Below are positions 21,320 to 33,400 of a DNA stretch of 64,000 bases, piece by piece (the stretch's first letter is position 1; every line of letters begins with the position of its first letter). The stretch is taken from positions 248,001-312,000 of the forward strand of contig JALNQF010000010.1 in NCBI GenBank assembly GCA_028456385.1, in the 5' to 3' direction. The notes below the pieces were generated by a model. It made no database searches. It was not told the origin of the DNA and saw only the letters and a program-made list of their open reading frames with translations. The DNA comes from Ophiosphaerella korrae. Its lineage: Eukaryota; Ascomycota; Dothideomycetes; Pleosporales; Phaeosphaeriaceae. Made by a program: the position numbers and the translations under genes.

Positions 21320-22726
21320 TCAGTAGCCGCCAGAAGCATACTGATCCCCACCACGCTTATTTGCTGAACGAAGCTGCCTGAACAGAGAAGAGAGGTTAGT
21401 AAAATCTGTCTGGGGCGTCCTCAGCGCCAAGCGTATCGAACACCAAACGCAGAGGAGAGGAGTCCTTACGAGGATCAGATATATCGAACTCACATTCCGG
21501 TGCCCTCCTGGCGTGCATTGACCGGTCCGCGCTTGGTGCCTGCAGCAGTGCCAGCATTGGCAGCTGCGGTGGTGGTGACGTGACGTCCGCGGCCGGCTTT
21601 GTCGTCGTCCTCGCCCTGGCCCTGATTGGCGGCCTGAGCAATAGCCTGGGCGTTCTTCTGGTACTTGTATACGGTCCAATCGAACACGTAGTCGTACTGG
21701 AAGCCTTCACGGACAAAGAGATCACGGAAGATCTTGCGGAGATACGAGTAGTCCGGCTTGTCGTCGAAGCGGAGGGAACGGGTGTAGTTCAGGTAGATGG
21801 CGAACTCGTTGGGGAAGCCACGGCAGAGGACTTCGGTGGGAGTGGTCATCTTCTTCTCCATGATGCGGTCGTATTTCTGCTTCTTGGTGGCCGCCTTAAG
21901 ACCCTGCCAGGGGAGGGAGCCGCGGCAGAAGTACAACATAACGTATCCTAGGGACTCCATATCGTCACGGCGGGATTGCTCTGTGCAAATCAGTATCAGC
22001 CATTTCGTATTTGTGACTCTTACGTACCGACACCCAAATGGGTGTTGATGCTGGCATAGCGGGCGGTACCAGTCAAGTTCTTGTTCTCTCTGTACGGAAT
22101 GTGGAAGTGGGTCTTGGGATCACGGTACTTCTTGGCCAGACCAAAATCGATCACATTGACCTGGTTGCCACGCTTGCCAATGCCCATGAGGAAGTTGTCA
22201 GGCTTGATATCACGGTGGATGAAGGACTTTGCGTGAATGTACTCGATACGGGAGATGAGCTGGTCGGCAAGGAGGAGCACTGTCTTCAGGGAGAACTTGC
22301 GGTTGCAGAAGTTGAAAAGATCTTCAAGAGAGGGGCCAAGCAGGTCCAAAACCATGGCATTGTAGTCACACTCGGTGCCGAACCAGCGGACAAATGGGAT
22401 GCCGACACCGCCAGCGAGGGACTTGTAGACGCGAGCCTCATACTCGAGCTGAGGGTGCTTGGCCTTGACGCTCTCAAGCTTGATGGCAATCTCCTCGCCA
22501 GAGATGATGTTTGTACCTATTGAGTGTCAGCGATGGACTATGTTGTCGAGACAGGAAGTTTGCACGGACCGAGATAGATGTCACCGAAGGAGCCGCTGCC
22601 AATCTTGCGGCCGATTCTATATTTGTTGCCGACACGGAGATCCTGTTATGGTCAGCCTCAGGTTGTGCAAACACGCATGTGCCACCGTCGTCAGCGAGCG
22701 GGGTTGCAACCTACCATTGTCGTCAT
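21320..22726 (-). CDS. Casein kinase I, delta/epsilon (Hrr25/CkiA) type
   Basis: Five exons (22726-22715, 22642-22570, 22516-22028, 21980-21494, 21377-21320) give 372 residues. The first exon encodes only MTTM. The kinase begins [20 protein letters not shown], with the catalytic loop [12 protein letters not shown], the metal-binding [10 protein letters not shown], and the CK1-specific segment [20 protein letters not shown] followed by GVEQSRRDD. The C-terminal tail is short, Gln/Ala/Gly-rich and ends [10 protein letters not shown]. The tail exon was found because the preceding exon ends at a GTGAGT donor and the acceptor at 21378 restores the frame. CK1 kinases of this type act in DNA repair, mitosis and vesicle transport; in Aspergillus the gene is essential. 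Confidence 0.93.
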
Positions 22727-24739
22727 GTTTGCGGGTAGTCAGCCTTGAGGAGGCTGGCCTGTGGTGGAGGGTGTGGTTGAAGAGAGATGTATGGGAGGGG
22801 GGGGCACCGGGGCAGTGATGGTGATGTTAAGGCAGAGGGTCAGCCTGCTGCGGGAGGACCGGTCAGTAAGGGCTTTGACCAACAAGGCGGTGAGTAAGCG
22901 GACTGTGCAGCCGAGGCCGTGTCAAGCGGAGCAAAGTGAGCTGGAAGTGAGAAAGCAGAGGAAAGGTGGATGGGAGGGTATTATGGGTGATAAATAGGGC
23001 GTAGGGGAGGAAGGTTGGACTGGCAATGCGGGACTGCGTGCTGGGCTGGGCAGGACTTACAGGCAGGGCGTGAGCGAGCTGCCCAACGGGTAACGGCACT
23101 CGTTGATGAGAAGCGGACGGGCTGCAAGTGAAACGTTTGCACTTGGAGCAACTGGGGCAACGGAGCAGCTGCACGTTCTGGAACAGCAAACGGACTTTGG
23201 AGAAAGCACACGGCGGAGGGAGTGCTGAGGAGAAAGGGTGAAGTAAAGCAGGCGGTGCAGATGCAGGAGCCCATGGCTACCCTCTACCTTGGCTTGTCTG
23301 ATTCACGTGACCGTCCTAGTTGGGCTCTTTCACCTCTTTCATCACTTCCCGCCACAACCAACCCTGCAGCGGTGAAGATTTGACCAGCTTACTGTTACCC
23401 TAGGTATATTTAGCGAGCTGGCCTGCCCCGGCTGCTGTCTCGGCGCGTTCGCGAGCTGTGCGACTTGGAGTGACAGACGGCCAGGATTCGACGCCGTTTC
23501 AAATGCCGCAAGTCTGCTGGCCGCATCACGCCGAGGCCTCATTGTGTCCCCCCCATAGTACAGCTCTGACTGCCCCTTTATGCACCTCCAATTGAATACT
23601 ATATTTGACAGCCATCCGAAAATTGATTCCATTTCCTTCCGACCGCGACCACCTTCTGAAATGCCATGATGGTTTTACACACGCCATTCGTTGCCAGCTG
23701 CTAGATGGGAGATGATCCTCGGGTCGATCCAGTTTCGCCCTCGTCAGGCCTGGAAACATAGTGCGTCAAACACCTGATCCGCCAGATTCGACAACTGCGG
23801 CGATGTGGCCCCCAACACCCTGACCTAATCGGTCAAAGTTCAGCTGCAACATCGGAACATTCATCGCCAGTCCAAACAGGCAGGCTACTCGGCTATGCGT
23901 GCGCATGCACCTGAATGTCAGTGGCTGATTGCAGACTGAGACTCTGGTCACCACTTCTAATCTCGAAATTGGATCTGCTGTTCTAGATCGTCTCATACCA
24001 CACGCACAACAGAAAGCTATAGTATTGGCTTCTGTCAGGACTGCAACGCGTGTGCTTGACGAGCCATGGTCTAACACGTGTTGTTGGTGCAATTGGGCAC
24101 TATCTACTACGGCTGGCATTGCGCACGCGTCTGGAGGCATGCTATGCCATCGATTGCGAGACGAAATGCGTCATCGTCGAATGTATGCATGAGCCCATTC
24201 CAAGCAGGCTTGTTAGCTAGATACTATGCAGCCGCATGTATCCACCTCGTTGGGCTGGCCGATACCTCGCATTAGCTTGGTGTCGAACGACTTTGCAGCA
24301 TATTTAGATTGTTACCCAGAACCAATTGCAGCGCTGAGGAAGATGAACATTTGGTAACATATGCGTCAACGTGCATCCTTGAACGAGTCCAACATCACAC
24401 AGGTAACTCTTTTTACCACTTTCACATAAGATTATCTGTTTTTGCATGTCACCGCATAGTTGGAAGATGCGTTTGAATCAATTGTTCAAGGAGGCAATTT
24501 CCATACAGTCATAATGTAAACAACGAATACAAGCAACACAACAATTGCGGGAAGAATTTGTCCCATAGATAGTCACGACCAAGGGATCCTGACTTTTCGA
24601 GTTTGATTGGGGTTGCCGAAGTCTATACAGCCCTTGCGAATTGAGGTGTTCCTAGCAAATCCACTATCACGGCTATTGTACAATGTACTCATAATGCTCA
24701 TAATGCCCAACTAGATCATCTCGTTTCCGTGAAATCGAT
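22727..24739. other. long intergenic region
   Basis: Two kilobases without a supported gene. The part nearest the kinase (22727-23280) is GA/GC-rich and probably its promoter and 5' leader. Frames such as 23766-24140 on the minus strand have no motif. The region ends at the stop codon of the ATP synthase subunit J gene. Confidence 0.5.
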
Positions 24740-25195
24740 TTAGTGACCGCTTGGCGCTTGGTTCCTTGCGGCAGGGTTGCGCGGGTCGTTCTTAAATTCA
24801 TCGCCTGACCTGAGTTAGTTTCCTTCGTGATTCAAAGAACCAAGCTGCGACTGAAACTCACCGGTTGCCATAACAGATGCAGCTGAGTTGACGCCATAGA
24901 GAATGACAAGGCCTATGGGTCCTGTTAGTACAGCTCTTTTGCCCTGCGACCAAGCCCCCCAGAAATTCCAATTGCGCAATCGCACCCTATCCCTGACTCT
25001 TGCAGCTTTCTTATCCGTGCTTATTTTCCGTTTTCATCCTTTTACGAGGCCGTCGACGTACCAGATATGTAGAAAGGCCACATGGGGCGGGCTGCAAAGC
25101 TCTGTTAGCAGGTAGTCCTGATTGCCGAGCGACCTTCCTCAGGGCCCAATTGACGTACCGACAGGCGCCGGGAACTTCCTTCCGAGGAGAGGCAT
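24740..25195 (-). CDS. ATP18: Mitochondrial F1Fo ATP synthase subunit J (Atp18)
   Basis: Four small exons (25195-25159, 25091-25062, 24921-24862, 24804-24740) encode 63 residues. The protein reads MPLLGRKFPAPVARPMWPFY, then ISGPIGLVILYGVNSAASVM, then ATGDEFKNDPRNPAAR to the end. This matches fungal subunit j: an N-terminal basic-proline segment, one membrane helix, then the DEFKNDPRNP signature. All junctions are GT-AG and in phase. No single exon exceeds 65 bases, so the gene is invisible to ORF length filters. It is part of the inner-membrane Fo sector. The gene is divergent from SPC19 across 242 bases, and ATP16 lies 1.2 kb away. Confidence 0.88.
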
Positions 25196-25437
25196 TATGT
25201 GTTCGATGGAGTTTTACTGGCTAGGCCTGCAATTGCGATGGGGGATGGAGTCGATGGGAGGTTGAGCTTCGGCGCTATGGCTTGGAGAACTTCGATCTTG
25301 GCACGTCGGTGGAAGGTAATGCCGACTGTTTACCATGCCGGCCATCAAAGCCGCAACTCTGCGAACTTCACCACCCCAACCAGGCATTAGATGTGCTGGC
25401 ATACGCGGCTTATGAACCCTTGAGAATAATAAGAGAT
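25196..25437. promoter_or_regulatory. shared divergent promoter ATP18 / SPC19
   Basis: The 242 bases separate the start codons of ATP18 (minus) and SPC19 (plus), so both promoters must lie or overlap here. No specific factor site is assigned. Confidence 0.5.
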
Positions 25438-26026
25438 ATGGGGTCGCCACTGGAGGGCTGTGTAGGCTCTTTGCGCAACAGTATGCAATTGCTCGACTCG
25501 TCCATCAATATCTTAGCTGGGGGCGTGAACGACTTTCCCCGACTCTCAAAAGTGCTCCAGACAACACGGGTAGGTGTTCTACAATTGATACCAATCTTTC
25601 GCCTCACGTTGATCTAACTTTCAGCTATAGCATTTTGAACTCATCTCTGAATCTGACCTGCAAGCCGCACAATCTGCGCTCCTCTCGGAAATACGTCCAG
25701 AAGTAGATAATCTGCTCAAGAGAGTGGAAAATTACCTCGACAAGCTTGAAAGGCGTGAACAATCGCTGATAGCGAAATGTGATCTCAATGACGGTCGATT
25801 AGGACGTGATAGCACAGGGGCGGCGGCTGCAAGACCAAGCAGTGCCGCTGCACAAAGAATTCCGGGAAAGACAATGAGTGCACAGCAGGAGTTACGATTC
25901 AAACAGCTAAAGCAGAGGAAGGATAGACTGAGCTATGCTGTTGAAACATTGGAACTGCAAGCCAAACAAAGGGAAAGACAGCTCCGAATGAGCATGGCAG
26001 CGCCACAGCAATTCTACGAGGACTGA
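25438..26026 (+). CDS. SPC19: DASH complex subunit Spc19
   Basis: Two exons (25438-25569, 25631-26026) joined over a 61-nt intron give 175 residues. The N-terminus MGSPLEGCVGSLRNSMQLLD, then DFPRLSKVLQTTRHFELISE, is the Spc19 signature. It is followed by a helical region (LLKRVENYLDKLERREQ) and a long coiled coil (FKQLKQRKDRLSYAVETLEL). Spc19 is part of the ten-subunit DASH/Dam1 ring that couples kinetochores to microtubule plus ends. The ATG at 25438 was chosen because it immediately precedes the conserved start of the family. The frame is open further upstream (from 25282), but that part lacks similarity. Confidence 0.9.
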
Positions 26027-26384
26027 TCCATCGTCTCACTGTCACGCATGGCTTGGACTGGCTGATAGAAAGCTCATGACAAGGGGTTGGGAGAGGGCGT
26101 TTTGCATTGAGATACCCCTTGAGAAATATTATCGCTCTCAATTTTCGTGCTAGCCTTGAATCATAGAACAACTTGAAAACTGTCCTAGCACAATATTTGT
26201 TATATTTCAAGCTACAGGTTCTGGGATCTGGATGGTGTTCTGATGGTCTGTCACGACAAGGCGCTAGCCATGCGAGCGGTGACTTGTCGGTTAAACCCGC
26301 CAAGCGCAGAACTTCGGTCTTTCGCAGATTCAACATCAGAGCTCCCAATCCAGCCATTGTATCCTCGCCACCCCTCGATCCATC
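26027..26384. promoter_or_regulatory. intergenic, ATP16 promoter region
   Basis: The 358 bases between the SPC19 stop and the ATP16 start. It must contain the ATP16 promoter. No gene is present. Confidence 0.4.
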
Positions 26385-27138
26385 ATGAACTCCCTTCGTA
26401 TCGCCAGGGCTGCTGTTCGAGCAAGGCCTGCTGCCATTGCCCGCCCGCTTCAACGCAGAGGCTACGCCGAGGTTGCCTCGGACAAGATCAAGCTCTCACT
26501 AGCTCTTCCTCACCAGGTACGCATCACCAACATCTGCCCAAGGTGACGCATTTCGATCACTGAGCTAGAACGCAAATGGATCCCAGCTGACCAGAATCTT
26601 TCCAGTCTATCTACAAGTCGCAAGATGTGTACGTTCACCACTAATCCGACCACTCCACCCTCCGGATACGCGAATACTGACGAGAGGCATTGTATAGCGT
26701 TCAGGTCAACCTCCCCGCGGAGACTGGTGATATGGGTGTTCTGGCCAACCACGTTCCTTCTATCGAGCAATTGAAGCCTGGTCTTGTTGAGATTATCGAA
26801 GAGCAAGGCGGTAGCAAGCAGTTCTTCCTCTCGGGCGGATTCGCTACGGTGCAGCCCAACTCCGTCCTCAGCATCAACGCCGTAGAGGGCTACGCATTGG
26901 AGGACTTCAGCGCCGAGGTAGGATCGACACAAGTCAAATAAAAAGCATTGTAGCTAATACCGCGATAGGCTGTCAGAAATCAGATCGCCGAGGCCCAGAA
27001 GATTGCCAGTGGAAGCGGCAGTGAGGCAGACATTGCGGAGGCCAAGATTGAACTTGAGGTAGGAAGTGTCTTTGGGCAGCACGGAGAAGGCGCTAACAGC
27101 AACAGGTCCTTGAGAGCCTCCAGGCAGCTTTGAAGTAG
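26385..27138 (+). CDS. ATP16: Mitochondrial ATP synthase F1 delta subunit (bacterial epsilon homologue)
   Basis: Five exons (26385-26516, 26606-26628, 26698-26917, 26969-27058, 27106-27138) give 165 residues; the second exon is only 23 bases. The N-terminus MNSLRIARAAVRARPAAIAR is a mitochondrial presequence ending at RRGYAEVAS. The beta-sandwich domain has VQVNLPAETGDMGVLANHVP followed by SIEQLKPGLVEIIEE and FFLSGGFATVQPNSVLSINA. The C-terminal helices (AVRNQIAEAQKIAS, VLESLQAALK) are split by introns of 51 and 47 nt. The protein is part of the central stalk of F1. Confidence 0.95.
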
Positions 27139-27436
27139 ATGTGTAAGTAGCGAACCGAGAATATGGAATGTATAGTATCACTCACGCATGCGTGCTTTCT
27201 GTATGCAAAGACTAGAAGGTGCTTTCAAAAGCCAGACAAGGAACTTCCATTGCTCAGGCAATCTTCAATCTCTCTTGACTACCAGACCGAGTGCAAACAT
27301 ATTCATCAGCAGCCCTATTTTTCGACTAACATTTATCCCTATCATTAGCACCTATTCTCTCACTTTCTACTGTTCAGCAAATATCACCCTAGTATACACC
27401 CCTACGACAATAATCGACAACGGCATTTCGGTTTTC

Positions 27437-30400
27437 ATGCATCATAGCTCCAACCAACCAACATCAGGCTCTGCATCCCGTACAACTAATACGGGAGCCC
27501 GCGAGCTAACCCAGCAACCTCCAACTCGTACCAGACGAGCCCAGTACGATACGTCAGCTGTAGTACAAAGCACCGGCGAGCAGCCAACTATATCAACTCG
27601 ACGTAAATCTGCTCAACAACCCATAATCTCGCTTCCAGAAGAACCAGTTGAATTGCAACATATTCCAGCTGATCGCAAATCACCGGCCTACCTCCAAGGG
27701 AAGAATCCCTATGGCCAAGTTCTCGACAAGGTGGACCACCGCTATCGAGAACCTCAAGGCGTTGGAGTTAGCGAACCGCCGTCACAAGCTAGAGCTAATA
27801 TCGAAGGCCGGCCGCGAACCTCGGGTTCTTTCCATTTCAAGGCCAGGCCTACGCCCTCTGACTTCAATAGGGCCACTGCGTCAGCTCCCCAGACAAAGGT
27901 GCTGCCTTCACGACAGTTGCCAAAGTTAGTCTCAGTGCAAGCTACGAAAGAATTCTTTGAGAGCAAGGAATCAGGGCATCCAAGGCCTATTTTCCCGCCT
28001 GTTGGAGCATTTGTAAGTGCAAAAGGTGCATCAATTCAGAAAGCATCACAGATTCAACGCTTGCCTTTGCCGACTCATAATGTGCGACCGGTAAAGGTCA
28101 CTAAGCGAGAAGATTTGCCTGTTCCAGGGGAAGTTCTGGCTGTTCCGGAGCCTAGTCTTGAACCAACAAGCCAGCCAACACCCAATACTGCCTCACCCCC
28201 TATTGCTATTTCAAAAGCAGGTGGGGCTATCGTGAGGCAGACTAGCCGAAGACCGACTTCAGCTGCTGAAGTAACAGCCAGTCCAAGGCCGGGCAGTTCT
28301 TCGCGTCAACAGACGGGCCAGCGCTCGGTATCTGGTTGCGATGTTCGAGAGGCTGTCCAAACAGAACACCGATCTAAACGACCTCGGCGTCGTCAATCCA
28401 GAAGTGCTCCTTTAGCAGATGAGCATCCAGCAAAGCGAAAATCCAGGAAACTTTCCAAGACAGATCGTGATTACGCGCTAGAGATGTACAGATACAACCC
28501 TGGAGCACGAGTAAATGTCCGTATAAAGGTGGACGGTATTGCTGCGAGAGGACTTAGTCATGATGGAGCAAGTTCCGATACCAATGTTTCCCGACGTGAC
28601 ACTGCTCGTGAGCGGGTCGAAACGGCCAACATTGGTTTACAACCCAACTATTACAGTATAGAAGTGCCCCATCATGTTGATTCGCGTGGCGCTTACGGGC
28701 GGCGGAAGACACTAGACTTCGGTTTTCCCGGTGCTCGTATTAAGCCTCGTCGAACATTTCGAGCCTACAATCCACTTCAAGATCCCGGCGATTGGACCAA
28801 GCGTTCTTGTGGGCACTTTTCACACATAGGCAAATCTGAAGTACGTGAAGACGCAACTCGAACGCCTTGCCGACAATGTTCACAAAGCATTCCACCATCT
28901 GACGCACAGCCTTCCAGAGTACGGGCTGCACGGAAGCGGGCAGTCTCTGACTCGTCGACATCAAGCTCATCTAGCTCGACGATCTCCACGATTATAAGTG
29001 AACATAAATCAAGACCTCGTCGACAACACCATTCCGAGTGCCTTCCAACCGACAAATGTGGGGACAAGTTTGCTAAAGACCTAGGACATCTCATTGATAC
29101 CATCCTTGATGAACATGCGAATTCACTGCAAAGTGTCATTGACAACATAAAGCACAGTCAGCCTAGCCTTACGCAGCTTCGAAAGGTTTCGGAGGATCTC
29201 GTTCAGCGTTGCCAGGAGAGAGTAGTATGTACGACACCCACACATAAAGCTCCAAGTTCACCCATCCACCAAACGACTTCTCAGCCATACCGGCCCATAT
29301 ACTACCCAGTATACCATCCTGCATACCAACCCATATACCAATCACAGGCCTTTGGATGGCAGCCGCCATATCCATATGTACCGCCTGAGGCAGTAGAGAA
29401 GCTTAACGTTGGATCCCCTGGTCAGCTAAAGCCAAATGTGAACGATTCACATTCTACCCTACGAAAGTCTATAAAAACAGTGCCTGATCTGGTCGACTTT
29501 GTCAACTCCGCCGCAGATAACCTCGGAGTCGATCTTGACAGACGACCAACAGCAAGCGACAACCAGAGATTCCAGGACGCACCATTCGAAGATGATATTC
29601 GAAAAACCTCACCAACACTTGACAACAAGCCTCTCGAGACAATAGAAGAGAAAGGCCCTGAAGAAGTCTCATCTGGCGAAGATCCTTGGCTTCAACAAAC
29701 TCGCAGGCATTTGACAGAGCTTTCGGAAACACGCACACAGCTGATGGATGAACTTGATACTATCGCCGAAGATCTTGGTATTCAGCTTGATGAGCCTAGC
29801 GCCCCAGATCCTGAAACTGACCCTTTACAACGCGTACTCAGCAAATTGTCTGCAGGGTCGACAAGGAGGTCTACTCGACTTAGAAACAAATCTGTTGATT
29901 CTGTGGCAGAAGAGATCCCGAAGATTGTCGACCAGGACATCAAAGAACGAAGACTTAGTCGGGTGCTCACCCGTATCTCAGATAAATCAAGACGGATGAC
30001 ATCGACTTCTCAAAAGCTACAACAGCTTCCCGACTTCTCACCTGCAGAGGTGCAGGACTGGCTCGAATTAGCAAAAGCCGAGTTGCCAGCCGCTATTGAT
30101 TATATCAACGATGTACTAGAAGCATTGCCGACTCTAGAATACAGTACTCCATTTGAGCAACCAGAACGGCAGCTTTATGAGCCAATTTATGGGTCAGAGT
30201 ACTCTGATGAGGAATCCTCTAGGAGTCCGCCACGACGCAAGTATACACAGCCTATTCTAGAGCTCCTTGATCGCATTCGTGAGCTTGAGCGCCGCTTGAA
30301 AGATCAAAGTGTACAAGATTCCTCGACTCAACCTTCTGAGTCCGATTTTGCCACCCCGGTAGAGCACAAAGCATCTTTCAAACATGTCGAACCGGAGTCA

Positions 30401-33400
30401 TCAAATCAAATGAGTGCGGATTCGGAACCTAACGAACAAGTTTCCCAATATCCGTTAGGGCGCATCACAGCCCGCCATACGGGTATTCTGCCATCTAGAA
30501 CGTCCACTGGTCTTCGAAAGGTTGATACAGCACCAGATATTTTCCCTGTTGCCAGCGAGCCAGGCGAAGTAAGCCAACATGATGTTCCTTTGTGGCAGCC
30601 AACGCGGCACAAGACATCGATAGCACATCCCGATGCGTTTCCAGCAGACCGTGTTGCGTCATCGAGATATTCAAGTACCTCCGAACCCGAGCCAGATGTG
30701 CAAGTGGCGACTCGAAAGTCGACAATGGCTTCGCTTCGTCAGCCCACTGTGAGAATAGTTGATGCTGGGTCAGAAAGCATTATGCCGTCCTTGGAGCAAC
30801 TGCCTGTAGCCAGCCGTGAAGAGTCAGAGGAAGAACTTGAAGTACCAGTAGAACACGTTCGGAGAATGAGCACTGCGCCGCCCCCGGAAGTGTTTGGGTC
30901 TTTTTCGCCTTCGTCTGCTCCTTCAGAATCTATTGTCCAGGAGCCGGAGGGGAATACCGTCATTCCAAGAAGCGTGACACGCCAGTCTCGGCAGCCAACA
31001 CGTGCTACAACAGAGCATATTTCTACCGACTCCGAGATAGAAGATACTGATATACCTGCTGTGGACATGAGACGCGTATCAACTCAACCTCGTGAGATTG
31101 AGACTAGAAGAACCGCAACGAGGAAGAACACGGAGCAAATTCCTTCTCCTGAGGAGATTGTTCGCAGAGTGACGACGCGTCGGCGTACCATACCCTTCGT
31201 AGAAACTTCAGCTCCACCATCCTCACCCTCGATGGAAGAGGAGCAGATAATTGATGATATGAAGCCCGATTCCCCGATTGAAGAGAATGCTTCCGATATG
31301 CCACGCGAAGTCCAGACTCTTTCTAGACGACCAACATTCTCGCTCGAAGTTCAGCGCAAACGAACAGAAGTATTACCTCGTCAGCCTTCCATGAGTAGAC
31401 GGTCGACCCGGGCGGAACAATTCACTTTGCCGGAGTCAAGTCCCTCACAGACAGGTCCTCCGACCCCGATGGACGAAGACGATGACGCGATTGAGAGGCT
31501 GTCTAACCTTCCAAACGAGGACATAGAATTAGTTCCGCCTGTTAAGTCGGTACGAAGACGCTCTACAGCACACGAACTACCTTTAGGTGAACTCTCTCGT
31601 CCTTCCACCTTCTACTCTTTCCCATCCATGTCAAGAAGGACGACGGCTGTTACACGCCAGCCGAGTCTTGCTGAGAGACGTGCCACGTTCGAGGTAGCGG
31701 CACCTATTCATGAGCGACAACCTACTCGGCAATCTACCACTATCAGTAGGCGGTCAACAAAAGCATTAGTCAAGCAGCCGACGCAACTGGATCCCGAAGA
31801 GACACTGCTCGAACAAATAAGTGCTTATTCTTCCAAATCTGAAGAGTCTTTGGTGACGCCACCTGTACCAGCGCATCATCCAACAACGCGACAATCGATA
31901 GTGGATGAGAGGCGTGCGAGCTTCCCAGCTGAGAAGGCCCAGGATAAGATTCCAAGAGCTTTATCCGCTGAAGAGCTTCAAGAAGAAAGCATGCTAGATC
32001 ACGGTGCCCTCCGCAGGGATTCAAATAGAAGAGTACCTACGATTACTAACTCTGTAATACCTATTGTACCTAAGAGGGACGAACCTCGCTTCGAGACCCC
32101 TTCATCAAGTGATGTTAATTCGGAAGTCGAGAATGAGCCTATGGATACCCCGTCTCGTCGAGCTTCACAGGTACCAACTCAACCCTTCGAGTCCGAACTC
32201 TTGGAACCACCATCCAGGCGCCCAACCGCAGGCCAGCCATCGCGTTGGTCGACGGAAACAGTGAAGAATGAAGAAATCTTACCGACTATGGTATCTCGCA
32301 AGACAACCGAGATTTCACGTCGACCAACACGTCAGCAGACTGTAGGACGCCGTAGCACGGTGCGTGAGCCTTGGAATCTGAAGGAGTCCCCTACTGAAGT
32401 ACCTCCAGCGCCATTGACGCGGCAATCTACTCGACAGCCTACGGACCTTTCGCGAGTACCGACTGCAGAAGAACGAGCGCCCTCGCTAGCAACGATTTCG
32501 CAACGGCCAACAAGAAGGCCAACAAAAAGGGAAGAGATCGAGGATACTGATTCGGCCCAACCGTCTGACTTGTCGTCTGTGGACAACCAACCCTCCATTG
32601 ACACCTATGAAAAGCCTGCGCAACCATCTCGCACCTCGACCATCGCCTCAAGAAAGACAAGCCGTATACCGACTCAACCGCTATTTATGGGGGAAGGTGA
32701 GCCTGTATCTGTTTCGCGGCGTGCGTCTACTCGCCTATCAAGACAGCTGACAAGGGTGCCCACAAAATCATTGGATTCAATTTACAAAGACTTCAATCTC
32801 AAGCCAAGTGAGGATGTTGAGGTACTGGATGTGGAAGCTAAGATGCCAGGATCTACACAGTCTACACAGTCTTCCGTGTTGTATGAGCCAACTAATGCCT
32901 ATGATGATTACTATGTCCCCCGGGCGAACGAATTTGAGCCTGTCATTGCTTCACCGGAAAGGCAATCAACTGCCGCGTTGCCAGACGAAGGAAGCCTTCC
33001 GGAACTTTTGTTGTACCATGAAATGCCACAGGGGGTAGCAAAGCGACAATCTACAGCGCCCAGCGAAGCAACCCCAGAAGAAGAGCCTGGCCGAATTGAC
33101 AGAGCTCCAACTGCGGCTCTCTCCCGCGACCCTGAATCGTTGGGGCCGCCTCTGGTGCGTCAGAAATCTGAGGCTATACCACAAAAGTCCTCGTTACCTA
33201 TTCGCCGAAAGACACGCTTCGACCCAGAAGTCGACGATCGCGTACCACCAGTGTTGACCGTGCCGTCGCCACGTCCCGAGCGGCCGCGAAGAGTCAGTGT
33301 TGCTCCAGGTATTGAGGCGCTTCCTCCAGATTCGATGCCAAAGAGATTGAAACCTGCAGTTGTGGAGAAAAGGCCCCGGAAAAAAGTTACCAACTACCCG

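Noticed and set aside
27188..27436. N-terminal extension of the giant frame to an upstream ATG
   Set aside because: The 83 extra codons begin 50 bases after ATP16, read like non-coding sequence and lack the Arg/Ser/Thr style.
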